Below are positions 36,701 to 43,042 of a stretch of 43,042 nucleotides of DNA, piece by piece. Source of the stretch: Deltaproteobacteria bacterium (GTDB taxonomy: Bacteria > Myxococcota_A > UBA9160 > UBA6930). Position numbers and translations under genes: made by a program. Position 1 is the stretch's first letter, and every line of letters begins with the position of its first letter. Below the pieces are notes generated by a model. The model ran no database searches, was not told the DNA's origin, and worked only from the letters and a program-made list of their open reading frames with translations. The DNA lies in the NCBI GenBank assembly GCA_029261795.1, contig JAJDAP010000021.1:1-43042 (forward strand). Direction: 5' to 3'.

Positions 36701-36987
36701 ATAGCGACAATGATGGAGACGGTGAAACGCGTCAGGTGTTCGAGGCCGGCGTTCCCGTCCACGCCGAGATCGATACCGACAACGACGGCCGCGCCGACGT
36801 CATCCAGTACCTGCGCGACGGCGCGATCCTGCGTCAGTGCGAGGACGCGAACGCCGACGGAACCATCGATCAGTGTTTCGAGGGCGACGGATTGCAACAA
36901 GTCACTGCGGCGACAGGGGTCATCGATGTTTCGGCGCCGCTGGGCTCGCTCGGGTGCGGGGGTTTTCACCCCTTCTGGCGACGATAG
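33718..36987 (+). CDS. giant secreted protein of 42 calcium-loop/beta-hairpin repeats
   Basis: 1089 residues from GTG 33718, inside the end of the TolA/TonB-like gene. A signal peptide (FALAALALGFAASASAQ) is followed from about residue 44 to 1060 by 42 tandem units of about 24 residues. Each has a loop like DTDRDGRFD (the DxDxDGxxD of EF-hand/thrombospondin type 3 repeats), then an aromatic and Gly turn (YxxG or FxxG) and a charged strand ending in E or Q. This pattern is like a Ca loop joined to a MORN/YwqK-like hairpin. Units 8, 16, 18, 22, 35 and 37-38 have lost loop acids. Cys occurs only in the last quarter (six residues). It would be a long rigid Ca-stabilised rod in the periplasm or on the surface. 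No known named family was recognised. Confidence 0.85.
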   Translation: MKPSNPRGFALAALALGFAASASAQVAPVVLDFDENEKVSAKRVDTNRDGRHDEFIYYEDGEPVRAEQDADHDGQLDTWVDHGPGGAPLHQERDVNGDGVRDQWIDFENGQPVLQKDDTNYDGEVDAVLTYRDGQAELREEDSDYDGKTDRRIRYRDDVPVSVEEDSDEDGRPEIRAEYGSDGKKTLEKQDTDRDGRFDVEIAYQAGVRARMSEDTNGSGSPNVTTDYVGGEIATRRADTSGDGQPDVVSSYEAGEEVRQVRDSDYDGNADLVVLFRDGEKQREDFDRDDDGKVDLERHYADGRKSFEKEDSNRDGAFDVETRFLGETKLEAKADGDHDGEFDAFVTFEAGLRARQEEDQNHDGTIDAIFLYDSDGENVRDEQRDTDFDGRFETHANYRRGRLLRKEIDRAGVGKPDRIESYREGRLELVELDEDADGRPELWNFYDTDGRLEKQEKDTNGSGEPDTYVTLFPGSETIRRVLTDKDGDGNIDTWRNNDETGATVTLETDENGDGEADRVVRFEAGIAAGFQADTDFDGTPDVEGDLAEDGTVRAERRTTGGSGFDLEVEYADGQKVREAKDNDGDGKPDVVSHFAAGELVRQEQDTDGDGRTDTMLFFEGGKKVRQERDTDGNGRPDETLHYASDGSVEREETDRNADGTADFRRLRRAGTITREEEDGDHDGHFELITTFTGGVPDLTERDDNADGKLELRVTYAGGLKLRQEEDRSGDGKFDVVTHFGADEVPVRLEQDTDSDGRFETTTRLEAGVPAQVDRDRDGDGRADVIVTYRDGAEVETRQDDDFDGEFEARFAAIAGGGQQQSEDRNGDGKPDTTITLDADGQITRREEDRDFDGRSDLIATFVGGVARSLRQDSGGHGCFDREEDYDAKGEALEIRLDENGDCKIDLWSRYAGGRTDWQAQDQRAEGQATVFTRFDGQDRPVLQELRSEGKKLPDTKLFFREDGQVRSQCLDSDLNGSLDLRYRVSGGVVTDSLVDSDNDGDGETRQVFEAGVPVHAEIDTDNDGRADVIQYLRDGAILRQCEDANADGTIDQCFEGDGLQQVTAATGVIDVSAPLGSLGCGGFHPFWRR

Positions 36988-37077
36988 TTCGTCAATCCGA
37001 TTCCAGAATGCAGTTTCCACTGCACCGCCCGGCTTCGGGGCACTACGATGTCGTCGATCCACCTAGCTGAGGGATCG

Positions 37078-37473
37078 ATGCGCGCTGCCCTCGCCACCAC
37101 CGTCCTTGTACTCGTCGGTTTGATCTGGTTCTACGCAGATCGGCTGCCGCCGAACCTCGCCGAAACCCCGCCGGGCAACCACGACCCTGCCGATGTGGCT
37201 GCTCCGCCGCCAGACGAATTCGCCGTCTCCGGCGAGGCGGGCAGCCCCCCGCCGGTTCCCGAGATGCCGGAGCCTCGTTATTCCACCGCCGCCGAAATCG
37301 ATGCCGACGCGGAACCGCGCCTTCACGTCGTCCGCGAAGGGGACACGCTCTGGTCGATCGCCGAGGAGCACTACCAGGACGGCCACAGGGCCCGTGCGAT
37401 CTACGAAGCGAACCGCGACCAGATCGGAGATCCGGCCAATCTCCGAACCGGCCAGGAATTGATCATTCCGTAG
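37078..37473 (+). CDS. membrane-anchored LysM protein
   Basis: 131 residues from ATG 37078, with GAGGG 4 bases upstream; an ATG at 37048 is possible. The N-terminus is one membrane segment (AALATTVLVLVGLIWFYADR), then a Pro-rich linker (residues 25-80) and a complete C-terminal LysM domain (VVREGDTLWSIAEEHY, then LRTGQELIIP). LysM binds peptidoglycan, so the protein would tie the inner membrane to the wall. It follows the repeat protein by 90 bases and precedes the sigma-54 activator, and may be part of the same envelope system. Confidence 0.88.
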   Translation: MRAALATTVLVLVGLIWFYADRLPPNLAETPPGNHDPADVAAPPPDEFAVSGEAGSPPPVPEMPEPRYSTAAEIDADAEPRLHVVREGDTLWSIAEEHYQDGHRARAIYEANRDQIGDPANLRTGQELIIP

Positions 37474-37569
37474 TCCGAGGGCGGCCGGCCATGTCCGAAC
37501 CCGTCGCCCGAAGCTGCGCAAGAGTTCGCCATGCTCGCGTTCCACCCCGTGCATCCCGTGGAAGCGCCC

Positions 37570-38571
37570 ATGTCCGATCACAGACTATCTCTCGCTAGCG
37601 CTGCGGATCTCCCTCGCCCCCGCCGTTGGCCGGGCATCATCGGGCGCAGCCGGACCATGCAGGACACACTCGAGCTCGTCGGCCGCGCGTGCGCAACACA
37701 GGCGACGGTGCTGCTCACGGGCGAAACCGGGACAGGCAAGGAAGTCCTCGCCAACGCGATCCACAAGGGCAGCGCTCGCAGCGAAGGCCCCTTCGTTGCC
37801 ATCAACTGCGCCGCGTTCCCGGACACGTTGCTCGAGAGCGAACTCTTCGGCCATGTGAAGGGTGCCTTCACCGGCGCCGAGCGTGCCAAGGAGGGCCTCT
37901 TCCAACTAGCATCGGGGGGCACCCTGTTCCTCGACGAGGTCGGCGAGACGTCTGGGCCGCTGCAGGCCAAGCTGCTGCGTGTCCTCCAGGAACGTGAGGT
38001 GCGCGCGCTCGGCGGCAGCCACACCCGGCGCATCGACGTCCGCGTGATCGCGGCGACCAACCGCGAGCTGCAACGCGAGATCGCAGCGGGCGCCTTCCGC
38101 GCCGACCTCTTCTACCGTCTGGCCGTCTTCCCGATCCGCATCCCGGCGTTGCGCGAACGCCGCAAGGACGTGCTGCCACTCGCCGAGCACTTCCTCCGCA
38201 TCCATGGCGCTCGCGAAGAAAGACCCGCCTGCGAGATCTCGAGCGAAGCCCAGAGCCTGCTCGTCGCACACGCCTGGCCGGGAAACGTCCGCGAACTCGA
38301 GAACGCCATGCACCGCGCCCTCGCCCTGCTCGACCCCGGCGAACCCATCGGCCCGAAACACCTGGGGCTTGCCGCGCATACGACCAGCGTGCCGACCGAC
38401 GAACTGACGACGCCGGGCGAGCCCCTGCGCGACACCCTCGCCCGCGTCGAAGCCTTCCTGCTCCACCGCGCCCTCGAACAGAACGGTGGGCAGCGCAGCC
38501 AAACGGCGGCCGCGCTGGGGATCACGCGGGAGGGCCTCTACAAGAAGATGAAGAGGCTCGGGATCGAGTAA
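37570..38571 (+). CDS. sigma-54-dependent transcriptional activator without receiver domain
   Basis: 333 residues from ATG 37570 (GGAAG upstream; ATG 37531 is an alternative). The AAA+ domain starts at about residue 23: Walker [12 protein letters not shown] near 50, the sigma-54 contact loop GAFTGA near 97, Walker [12 protein letters not shown] near 118 and [12 protein letters not shown]. The C-terminus is a Fis-type helix-turn-helix ([20 protein letters not shown]). There is no response-regulator, GAF or PAS input domain, so activity may be set by expression or by a partner. It is co-oriented with the repeat and LysM genes. No clear GG-N10-GC promoter was found in the nearby gaps. Confidence 0.92.
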   Translation: MSDHRLSLASAADLPRPRRWPGIIGRSRTMQDTLELVGRACATQATVLLTGETGTGKEVLANAIHKGSARSEGPFVAINCAAFPDTLLESELFGHVKGAFTGAERAKEGLFQLASGGTLFLDEVGETSGPLQAKLLRVLQEREVRALGGSHTRRIDVRVIAATNRELQREIAAGAFRADLFYRLAVFPIRIPALRERRKDVLPLAEHFLRIHGAREERPACEISSEAQSLLVAHAWPGNVRELENAMHRALALLDPGEPIGPKHLGLAAHTTSVPTDELTTPGEPLRDTLARVEAFLLHRALEQNGGQRSQTAAALGITREGLYKKMKRLGIE

Positions 38572-38577
38572 TGGTGA

Positions 38578-38609
38578 ATGTGTGAAATGATGTGTAGAGT
38601 TTCGCACAT
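38578..38609. promoter_or_regulatory. candidate VapBC operator
   Basis: ATGTGTGAAA (38578-38587) and TTTCGCACAT (38600-38609) form an inverted repeat with one mismatch, separated by 12 bp and reaching into the vapB start codon. Type II antitoxins usually repress their own operon by binding such a repeat. Confidence 0.55.
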
Positions 38610-38808
38610 GGCGACCAACCTGGATCTCGACCCGAATCTGCTCGAACGCGCGCTCGCGGTCAGCGGCGAGAGGACGAAGAAGGCCGCAGTGACCCGAGCG
38701 CTGGAAGAATTCATCGCGAGGCGGGAGCAGGCGCGCATCGAAGACTTGTTCGAGCAACTCGACTGGGACGCGGAGTACGACTACAAGGCGAATCGGTCGA
38801 GATCGTGA
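38608..38808 (+). CDS. vapB: VapB-type antitoxin
   Basis: 66 residues from ATG 38608. The sequence MATNLDLDPNLLERALAVSG and KKAAVTRALEEFIARREQ is the ribbon-helix-helix DNA-binding part of the VapB (DUF2191-like) family; the acidic, aromatic C-terminus (LFEQLDWDAEYDYKANR) would wrap the toxin. The stop overlaps the vapC start (GTGA). It begins 36 bases after the sigma-54 activator gene, with an inverted repeat in between that suggests its own control. Confidence 0.9.
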   Translation: MATNLDLDPNLLERALAVSGERTKKAAVTRALEEFIARREQARIEDLFEQLDWDAEYDYKANRSRS

Positions 38809-39209
38809 GCACCTTCGTCGACACCAGTGTGTGGTCGCTGGCGATGCGACGGGACACACCTCACCTCACCCCCGAGGTCGCTCGACTGCGGCAGTCGCTT
38901 CGGGGCGCCGAGCCCGTGTTCACCACCGGGTTGGTTCTGCAGGAACTGCTCCAGGGGTTTCGAGGGCCCCGGGCTCGCGATTCGATCGTCGACCGATTCG
39001 CTGCGCTTCCATTCCTGCGGCCGGAACGCGAGGACCACGTCGCCGCCGCGGATCTTCGCAATGATTGCCGTACGCGGGGCGTCCAGGTCGGAACGATCGA
39101 CGCGCTCCTTGCGCAGCTCTGCATCCGCTTCGAGTTGACGATGTTGACGACCGATGCAGATTTCGGTCGCATCGCCGACCATCATGCTCTGAACCTGTGG
39201 CGGCGCTAG
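38805..39209 (+). CDS. vapC: VapC-type PIN-domain ribonuclease toxin
   Basis: 134 residues from a GTG start that overlaps the vapB stop. The PIN-domain acids are all visible: FVDTSVWSLAMRR (Asp 6), the Glu in TTGLVLQELLQGFRG, VGTIDALLAQLC (Asp near 98) and MLTTDADFGRIADHH (Asp near 117-119). VapC toxins cut tRNA or rRNA until held by VapB. It seems intact. The target RNA is not known. Confidence 0.93.
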   Translation: MSTFVDTSVWSLAMRRDTPHLTPEVARLRQSLRGAEPVFTTGLVLQELLQGFRGPRARDSIVDRFAALPFLRPEREDHVAAADLRNDCRTRGVQVGTIDALLAQLCIRFELTMLTTDADFGRIADHHALNLWRR

Positions 39210-39581
39210 CAAGCTCGGAGACATGATGTCTTACGTCGAGTTCCTGCGCGTCGGCGTGTCGATGGTCCTCGCGCTGGCATTCTCGCGCTAGGTCGAGGGG
39301 CGTTGGCATCCTGAAGCGGCGGTCGGGGCTCGTGTGTCGCCCCGATGAGCCGGCTCCTCGATCTGAGCCGAGCGCCCGCAAACTAGCAATGCGTACACCC
39401 GGTGACGGCCGGGCGGGTGATGTTCGACGACTTCTGGCGCTAGTTGCCGGTCTGCTTCCGGTGAACCACCGAATGATCGCGCAGTCACGAAATTGGGGCT
39501 CAAGACCCACAGTTCGGGTTCCGAAGAGTCATGAATCCAAATGCGTGACCCGGCTCACTCCGGCACGACCAGGTACCCCCC
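39210..39581. other. 372-bp intergenic stretch with no supported gene
   Basis: A 22-codon frame at 39223-39291 (MMSYVEFLRVGVSMVLALAF) has GGAG upstream and a hydrophobic product, but is too short to support. A 71-codon minus-strand frame (39288-39503) has Arg/Pro-rich composition and no family likeness. Several GCTAG words occur. The stretch could be a decayed gene; the promoter of the PEP-CTERM gene should be near its right end. Confidence 0.4.
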
Positions 39582-40265
39582 ATGACGATTCACAACCGAT
39601 CCATTCGACGCCGCATCCTTTCGCTTCTCATCGCGGGCGTCTTGCTCTCGTTCGCGATGCCCGCGTTCTCGATCTCGCTGACGCCGATCGATCGGGGTTG
39701 GTTCCGCGCGGATGGTCTTCACACCGCGAACCAGAACAACACCTTCACGGGCACCTTCGGCGGCCAGGGGTACCGCTCGTTCTACGCCTTCGACGTCGAC
39801 AACATCGGCGGCAACTGGAACCAGGCGACGATCAACATCGACCTCGACCTCTACTTCAATGGCGACGCGACCGAGAGCTTCGAGATCTTCGCGGTCTTCA
39901 GCCCGGCGGCCTCGGTCACGGCGGGGCACCTTGCGGGCAGCGCTGCTGGCCAAGCGATCTACAACGACCTGGGTACCGGTGTCTCCTACGGCACAGGCAC
40001 GGTCACGGCGGCAAGTGTCGGTTCCACGCTTTCATTCGTGCTGAACGCAGCGGCTGTGGCGGACATCAACGCCGCCCGGGGCGGCCAGTGGATCTTCTCG
40101 ATCGTCCACACCAGCGGGAACGGCGGCAATCAGGGCATCCGTTTCGGTACGAACGGCGCCTGGGACGCGGGCACGACGAGCGGTGCCAGCATCCCCGAGC
40201 CCACGCAGACCGCGCTGCTGGCGATCGCGTTACTTGCGCTGGGACGAGGACGCCGCCGGGCGTAG
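39582..40265 (+). CDS. PEP-CTERM sorted exported protein
   Basis: 227 residues. The signal peptide is Arg-rich then hydrophobic (RRRILSLLIAGVLLSFAMPA, cleavage near residue 31). The mature part is rich in Gly, Asn, Thr and beta-type sequence (GWFRADGLHTANQNNTFTG; YRSFYAFDVDNIGGNWNQA). The C-terminus is a PEP-CTERM signal: PEP at 205, a hydrophobic stretch TALLAIALLALG and the basic tail RGRRRA. Such proteins are cleaved by an exosortase (EpsH) and sent to the surface or extracellular matrix. No exosortase is in this window, so one is expected elsewhere in the genome. The function is unknown. Confidence 0.85.
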   Translation: MTIHNRSIRRRILSLLIAGVLLSFAMPAFSISLTPIDRGWFRADGLHTANQNNTFTGTFGGQGYRSFYAFDVDNIGGNWNQATINIDLDLYFNGDATESFEIFAVFSPAASVTAGHLAGSAAGQAIYNDLGTGVSYGTGTVTAASVGSTLSFVLNAAAVADINAARGGQWIFSIVHTSGNGGNQGIRFGTNGAWDAGTTSGASIPEPTQTALLAIALLALGRGRRRA

Positions 40266-40400
40266 AGCGCACCTCACAGACCCTCCCGTCGCCAGGCGCG
40301 CGCCTTGGGCCCGCTGCTTGCGCGTCGGCTGCCGGTAGGCCTGCCTGCCGACCCGTCCCGATCCTCGGTGTTGGCGAAACCGGCATCCCGGCAAACAACC

Positions 40401-40408
40401 GCTAGCCT
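40401..40408 (+). promoter_or_regulatory. possible -10-like element GCTAGCCT upstream of typA
   Basis: It lies 10 bases before the chosen typA ATG, in a position like the words before aroA and tetR. A good -35 is not apparent. Weak. Confidence 0.25.
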
Positions 40409-40418
40409 CCGCGCCGCC

Positions 40419-42245
40419 ATGGCTGAAGCGATGAATCAAATCGGTGCGGTTCGCGAGGATCTTCGGAACCTCGCGATCATCGCCCATGTCGACCACGGGA
40501 AGACCACCCTGGTGGATGCCCTGTTTCGCTTCACCGGAGCGCTGCAGACGCACGGCGAGGCCGTCGACCGTGTGATGGACGGCGGTGACATCGAGCGCGA
40601 GCGTGGCATCACGATCGTGGCCAAGAACACCTCGATCAAGTTCGAGGGCACAAAGATCCAGCTGGTCGACACCCCCGGCCACGCGGATTTCGGCGGCGAG
40701 GTCGAGCGTGTGCTCGGCATGGTCGATGCCGTCCTGCTGCTGGTCGACGCCGTCGAAGGCGTGATGCCGCAGACACGCTTCGTGTTGGGCAAGGCCCTCG
40801 AGCACGGCTTGCGCCCGATCCTGGTGGTCAACAAGATCGACCGCGAAAACCAGCGCGGCGACGCCGTGGTCGACGAGGTGTTCGACCTGCTCGTCGAGCT
40901 CGGCGCCAATGACCACCAGCTGGAGTTCCCGGTCGTCTTCTGCTCGGCCAAGGCCCAGATCGCGGGCACCAAGATCGGCGAGGAGATGAAGGACCTGCGT
41001 CCGCTCCTCGAAGCGATCGTGACCCACGCGCCAGCTCCCTCTGTCGACGTCGACGGGCCCATGTGTTTCCAGGCCGTCACCCTGGGCTACGACGCATTCC
41101 TCGGTCGTCTCGTGATCGGCAGGGTCGAGCGTGGCCGCCTGCTGCGCGGTAGCCAGGTGGTGCGCGTCCCCCAGGAAGGCCGACCCGAAGGCTTTCGTGT
41201 GACGAAGCTATTCGGCACCCAGGGAATCGAACGCGTCGAGACCGAAGTCGGGATGGCCGGCGATATCGTGATCCTGGCCGGCGTCGACTCGATCGAGATC
41301 GGCGACACCGTCTGCGATCCCGCCCACCCCGAGCAGCTGCCGCGCATCGCCATCGATCCGCCCACGATCCGCGTGCGCATCTCGCCCAACAACTCGCCCT
41401 TCGCCGGCCAGGACGGCCAGTTCCTGACGAGCCGGCAGATCGGCGACCGGCTCGACCGCGAAGTGCTGTCGAACGTATCGATCCGCCTCGAGAACACCGG
41501 CTCGCGTGAGGTCTTCCAGGTTGCCGGTCGCGGCGAGCTCCAGATCGCCGTACTCGTCGAGACCATGCGGCGTGAAGGCTACGAGTTCGCGGTCTCCCGC
41601 CCCGAGATCATTCCGCGTGAGATCGATGGCAAGCGCTGCGAGCCGGTCGAGGATGTCGTTGTCGAGGTCCCCGAGACGGCGGCGGGGTCGGTGATGGAGA
41701 AGCTCGCTCAACGCAAGGGCCGCATGACCCACATGGAGACCCGCAGCGGCCGTACCATCCTCGAGTTCGTCGCGCCGAGCCGGGGCTTGTTCGGCTACCG
41801 CAGCGAGTTCCTGACTGATACCCGCGGCGAAGGCATCATGAACCGCACGGTGCGCGGCTACGAGCCGTACTCGGGCGATCTCGAAGACCGTCCGGTTGGA
41901 GCCCTCGTCTCCAGCGAGACGGGTAAGACGACGCCCTATGCGCTGTTCAACATCCAGGAGCGCGCGACCTTGTTCGTGCTGCCGGGAATCCCCGTCTACG
42001 AGGGCCAGGTCGTCGGCGAGAACCGCCGCCTCGGTGACATGAACGTGAACGTGTGTCGCCCGAAGAAGCTCACCAACGTGCGCGCGGCGGGGAAGGACGA
42101 GGCCAGCGTCGTCACGCCGCCCCGTCAGATGACCATCGAGAGTTCTCTCGAATGGATCGCCGAAGACGAGCTGCTCGAAGTCACGCCCAAGAGCCTGCGC
42201 CTTCGCAAGCGCACCCTGGCGATGAATCTTCGCAAGCGCCCCTAG
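40419..42245 (+). CDS. typA: translational GTPase TypA/BipA
   Basis: 608 residues from ATG 40419 (ATG 40431 is also possible; the frame is open further upstream but not family-like). G1 is AIIAHVDHGKTTLVDALF near residue 18, the switch I region is RERGITIVAKNTSI, G3 is VDTPGHADFGG and G4 is VVNKIDRE near 135. Domains II, III and V follow, and the TypA-specific C-terminal domain has YRSEFLTDTRGEGIMNRTVR and RLGDMNVNVCRPKKLTNVRA. It binds the 70S ribosome and helps 50S assembly and stress adaptation. It is a single gene, followed by a MITE-like element. Confidence 0.97.
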   Translation: MAEAMNQIGAVREDLRNLAIIAHVDHGKTTLVDALFRFTGALQTHGEAVDRVMDGGDIERERGITIVAKNTSIKFEGTKIQLVDTPGHADFGGEVERVLGMVDAVLLLVDAVEGVMPQTRFVLGKALEHGLRPILVVNKIDRENQRGDAVVDEVFDLLVELGANDHQLEFPVVFCSAKAQIAGTKIGEEMKDLRPLLEAIVTHAPAPSVDVDGPMCFQAVTLGYDAFLGRLVIGRVERGRLLRGSQVVRVPQEGRPEGFRVTKLFGTQGIERVETEVGMAGDIVILAGVDSIEIGDTVCDPAHPEQLPRIAIDPPTIRVRISPNNSPFAGQDGQFLTSRQIGDRLDREVLSNVSIRLENTGSREVFQVAGRGELQIAVLVETMRREGYEFAVSRPEIIPREIDGKRCEPVEDVVVEVPETAAGSVMEKLAQRKGRMTHMETRSGRTILEFVAPSRGLFGYRSEFLTDTRGEGIMNRTVRGYEPYSGDLEDRPVGALVSSETGKTTPYALFNIQERATLFVLPGIPVYEGQVVGENRRLGDMNVNVCRPKKLTNVRAAGKDEASVVTPPRQMTIESSLEWIAEDELLEVTPKSLRLRKRTLAMNLRKRP

Positions 42246-42288
42246 GCCGCCGATCGCCCGCGGGTCGCCGCGGGGGATTCCCCGCGAG

Positions 42289-42455
42289 CTAGCAGGCTGC
42301 GGAAAAACCCGCTCCCGTCGCCCGGCACGCATCTTTCCGGCCCACTCTGCGTTGCGAAGCCTTGCTGGGGCTCGCCCCAGCGGCGGCTCCGCGCCTTGAT
42401 TGGACCGAAAATATGCGCGCCGGGCTCGGTCCGGGGTTCTTCCGCAACCTGCTAG
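42289..42455. mobile_element. 167-bp MITE-like foldback element
   Basis: The ends are imperfect inverted repeats: CTAGCAGGCTGCGGAAAAAC at 42289 and, on the other strand from 42455, CTAGCAGGTTGCGGAAGAAC (18 of 20 alike). The pairing continues inward (CCCGGCACGCATCTTT against CCCGGCGCGCATATTT) to a central GCTGGGGCTCGCCCCAGC palindrome, so nearly the whole element can fold into one hairpin. It encodes nothing. CTAG at both ends may be part of the repeat or a target duplication. It lies between typA and the PilT-N-like gene and fills most of the 321-bp gap. Confidence 0.8.
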
Positions 42456-42566
42456 AGCCCTGCCCGGTTCCCGTCACGAACCGGCAGAAAACGCTCAAGC
42501 ACCGGCAACGGTGTCCGACAAGTCCCTGAGCACCCGGGCTTTTCCCGGGATCCCAGGAGACCGCCG

Positions 42567-42968
42567 TTGACTGCTACCGCGCCCGTACCGCTCGAGCCCG
42601 TCGATGAACGCACCTTCGTCCGGATGATCCGCTACGCCCTCGCCACAGGCGGCGAGCGCATGCACTTCCGGCCCGGCTTCCGGCCCCTGCAGCAGGGCAT
42701 CGGCCCGGACCGGGAGCTCCGCCATCGCCAACTGACCGGCGAGGACACACTCCAACTCGCCGGCTATTTCCTCGATCGCGCCAAGGTCCCCGCCCGCCTC
42801 TCCGAATCCGAGTGCGACGCAGCCCAGGCGCTCTACCTCTTCTACGAACTCGAGGGTGAGGCCCTGATCGAGGCACAGATGCAACCCACGCACGGCGGAA
42901 TCTCGCTCCACATCGATCTCATCCGCCCCATGCCCCACCCCGCCGAAATCGAACTCGTCGAGTCCTAG
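42567..42968 (+). CDS. small protein resembling a stand-alone PilT/PilB N-terminal domain
   Basis: 133 residues from TTG 42567, with AGGAGA 6 bases upstream. DERTFVRMIRYALATGGERM, HFRPGFRPLQQGIG and ELRHRQLTGEDTLQLAGYFL have the order and spacing seen in PilT N-terminal domains (GASDLHL, RVDGELRPL, LTPEDTEEL), but there is no ATPase domain. The rest (ALYLFYELEGEALIEAQMQP) is not recognised. The resemblance is moderate. The gene lies between a MITE-like element and the second palindrome, which begins 3 bases after its stop codon. Confidence 0.6.
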   Translation: MTATAPVPLEPVDERTFVRMIRYALATGGERMHFRPGFRPLQQGIGPDRELRHRQLTGEDTLQLAGYFLDRAKVPARLSESECDAAQALYLFYELEGEALIEAQMQPTHGGISLHIDLIRPMPHPAEIELVES

Positions 42969-42971
42969 CAG

Positions 42972-43042
42972 GAGCGGGGACGGACTCCTCAAGTTTCAAG
43001 TTTGCAAGTTTTTCAAACTTGCAAACTTGAAACTTGAGGAGT
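42972..43042. repeat. dispersed palindrome, copy 2, cut by window end
   Basis: The left arm runs from 42972 to 43011, the loop TTC is 43012-43014, and the right arm is visible from 43015 to 43042. It matches copy 1 (4561-4645) except for a paired change: A at 4591 is T at 43001, and its partner in the other arm changes from T to A, so pairing is kept. The loop is the complement of copy 1's GAA. The inner arm holds three AAGTTT words. It starts just after a stop codon, as copy 1 does. Confidence 0.92.

Noticed and set aside
33844..36900. CRISPR or DNA tandem repeat array
   Set aside because: The repetition is at protein level; the DNA of the units differs too much and there are no spacers.
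39223..39291. 22-codon hydrophobic frame after vapC
   Set aside because: GGAG lies upstream, but it is too short to tell from chance without conservation.
39300..39320. Sigma-54 promoter (TTGGCATCCTGAAGC)
   Set aside because: GG and GC are 9 rather than 10 bases apart and the TTGC half is poor.
39288..39503. 71-codon minus-strand frame after vapC
   Set aside because: Arg/Pro-rich, no ribosome binding site, no recognisable domain.

Overview
The window is about 43 kb of GC-rich, densely coding bacterial DNA. The organism looks like a Gram-negative bacterium of the former Deltaproteobacteria (Myxococcota or a neighbouring phylum). This rests on several features: an ExbB/ExbD/TonB-type envelope motor, a LysM protein, a PEP-CTERM protein, a patatin with an N-terminal DUF3336-like region, MshEN/GspE-type and PilT-N-type stand-alone domains, an F420-type LLM oxidoreductase, and many acyl-CoA enzymes. 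No taxonomic marker is present, so this is an inference from gene content only.

Layout. (1) 1-3339: a DUF3604 protein (5' end outside the window), a parvulin-like protein and a HupE/UreJ-like membrane protein, co-oriented. (2) 3369-4563: an LLM oxidoreductase and a small acidic protein, ending in an 85-bp perfect palindrome that carries the stop codons of both converging genes. (3) 4643-15249: an acyl-CoA catabolic cluster with a TetR regulator, two complementary acyl-CoA dehydrogenase subunits, an SDR, two acyl-CoA synthetases, a MaoC/FAS1-type hydratase, an MFS exporter and a DegT/StrS-fold protein with His in place of the catalytic Lys. Both divergent promoters of this cluster carry the same palindrome (TGACG-N3-CGTCA), so the TetR protein probably controls all of it. 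(4) 15246-21199: two more SDRs, a DapB-like dehydrogenase, a spinster-type MFS protein, a patatin phospholipase and a LAB-N membrane protein. (5) 21450-24986: a lipoprotein-like alpha/beta hydrolase, an acyltransferase-3, a methyltransferase and a GNAT protein. (6) 25048-31098: tRNA-Lys(UUU), an MshEN-GAF protein, purA, serA and aroA.

(7) 31132-38571 is the most unusual region. It holds exbB-exbD, divergent from a TolA/TonB-like protein, then a secreted protein of about 1090 residues built from 42 units of about 24 residues (each a Ca-binding DxDxDGxxD loop plus a predicted beta-hairpin), a membrane-anchored LysM protein and a sigma-54 activator without a receiver domain. The intergenic region between the two arms carries a near-consensus promoter followed by about 190 nt with long-range base-pairing. 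Together these suggest an uncharacterised proton-driven envelope machine. (8) 38608-39209: a VapBC toxin-antitoxin pair with an operator. (9) 39582-42968: a PEP-CTERM protein, the GTPase TypA/BipA, a 167-bp MITE-like foldback element, and a PilT-N-like protein followed by a second copy of the palindrome, cut by the window end.

Functions were assigned from motifs and remembered family features; no database search was possible. Translation starts were chosen by ribosome binding site, overlap and family length.
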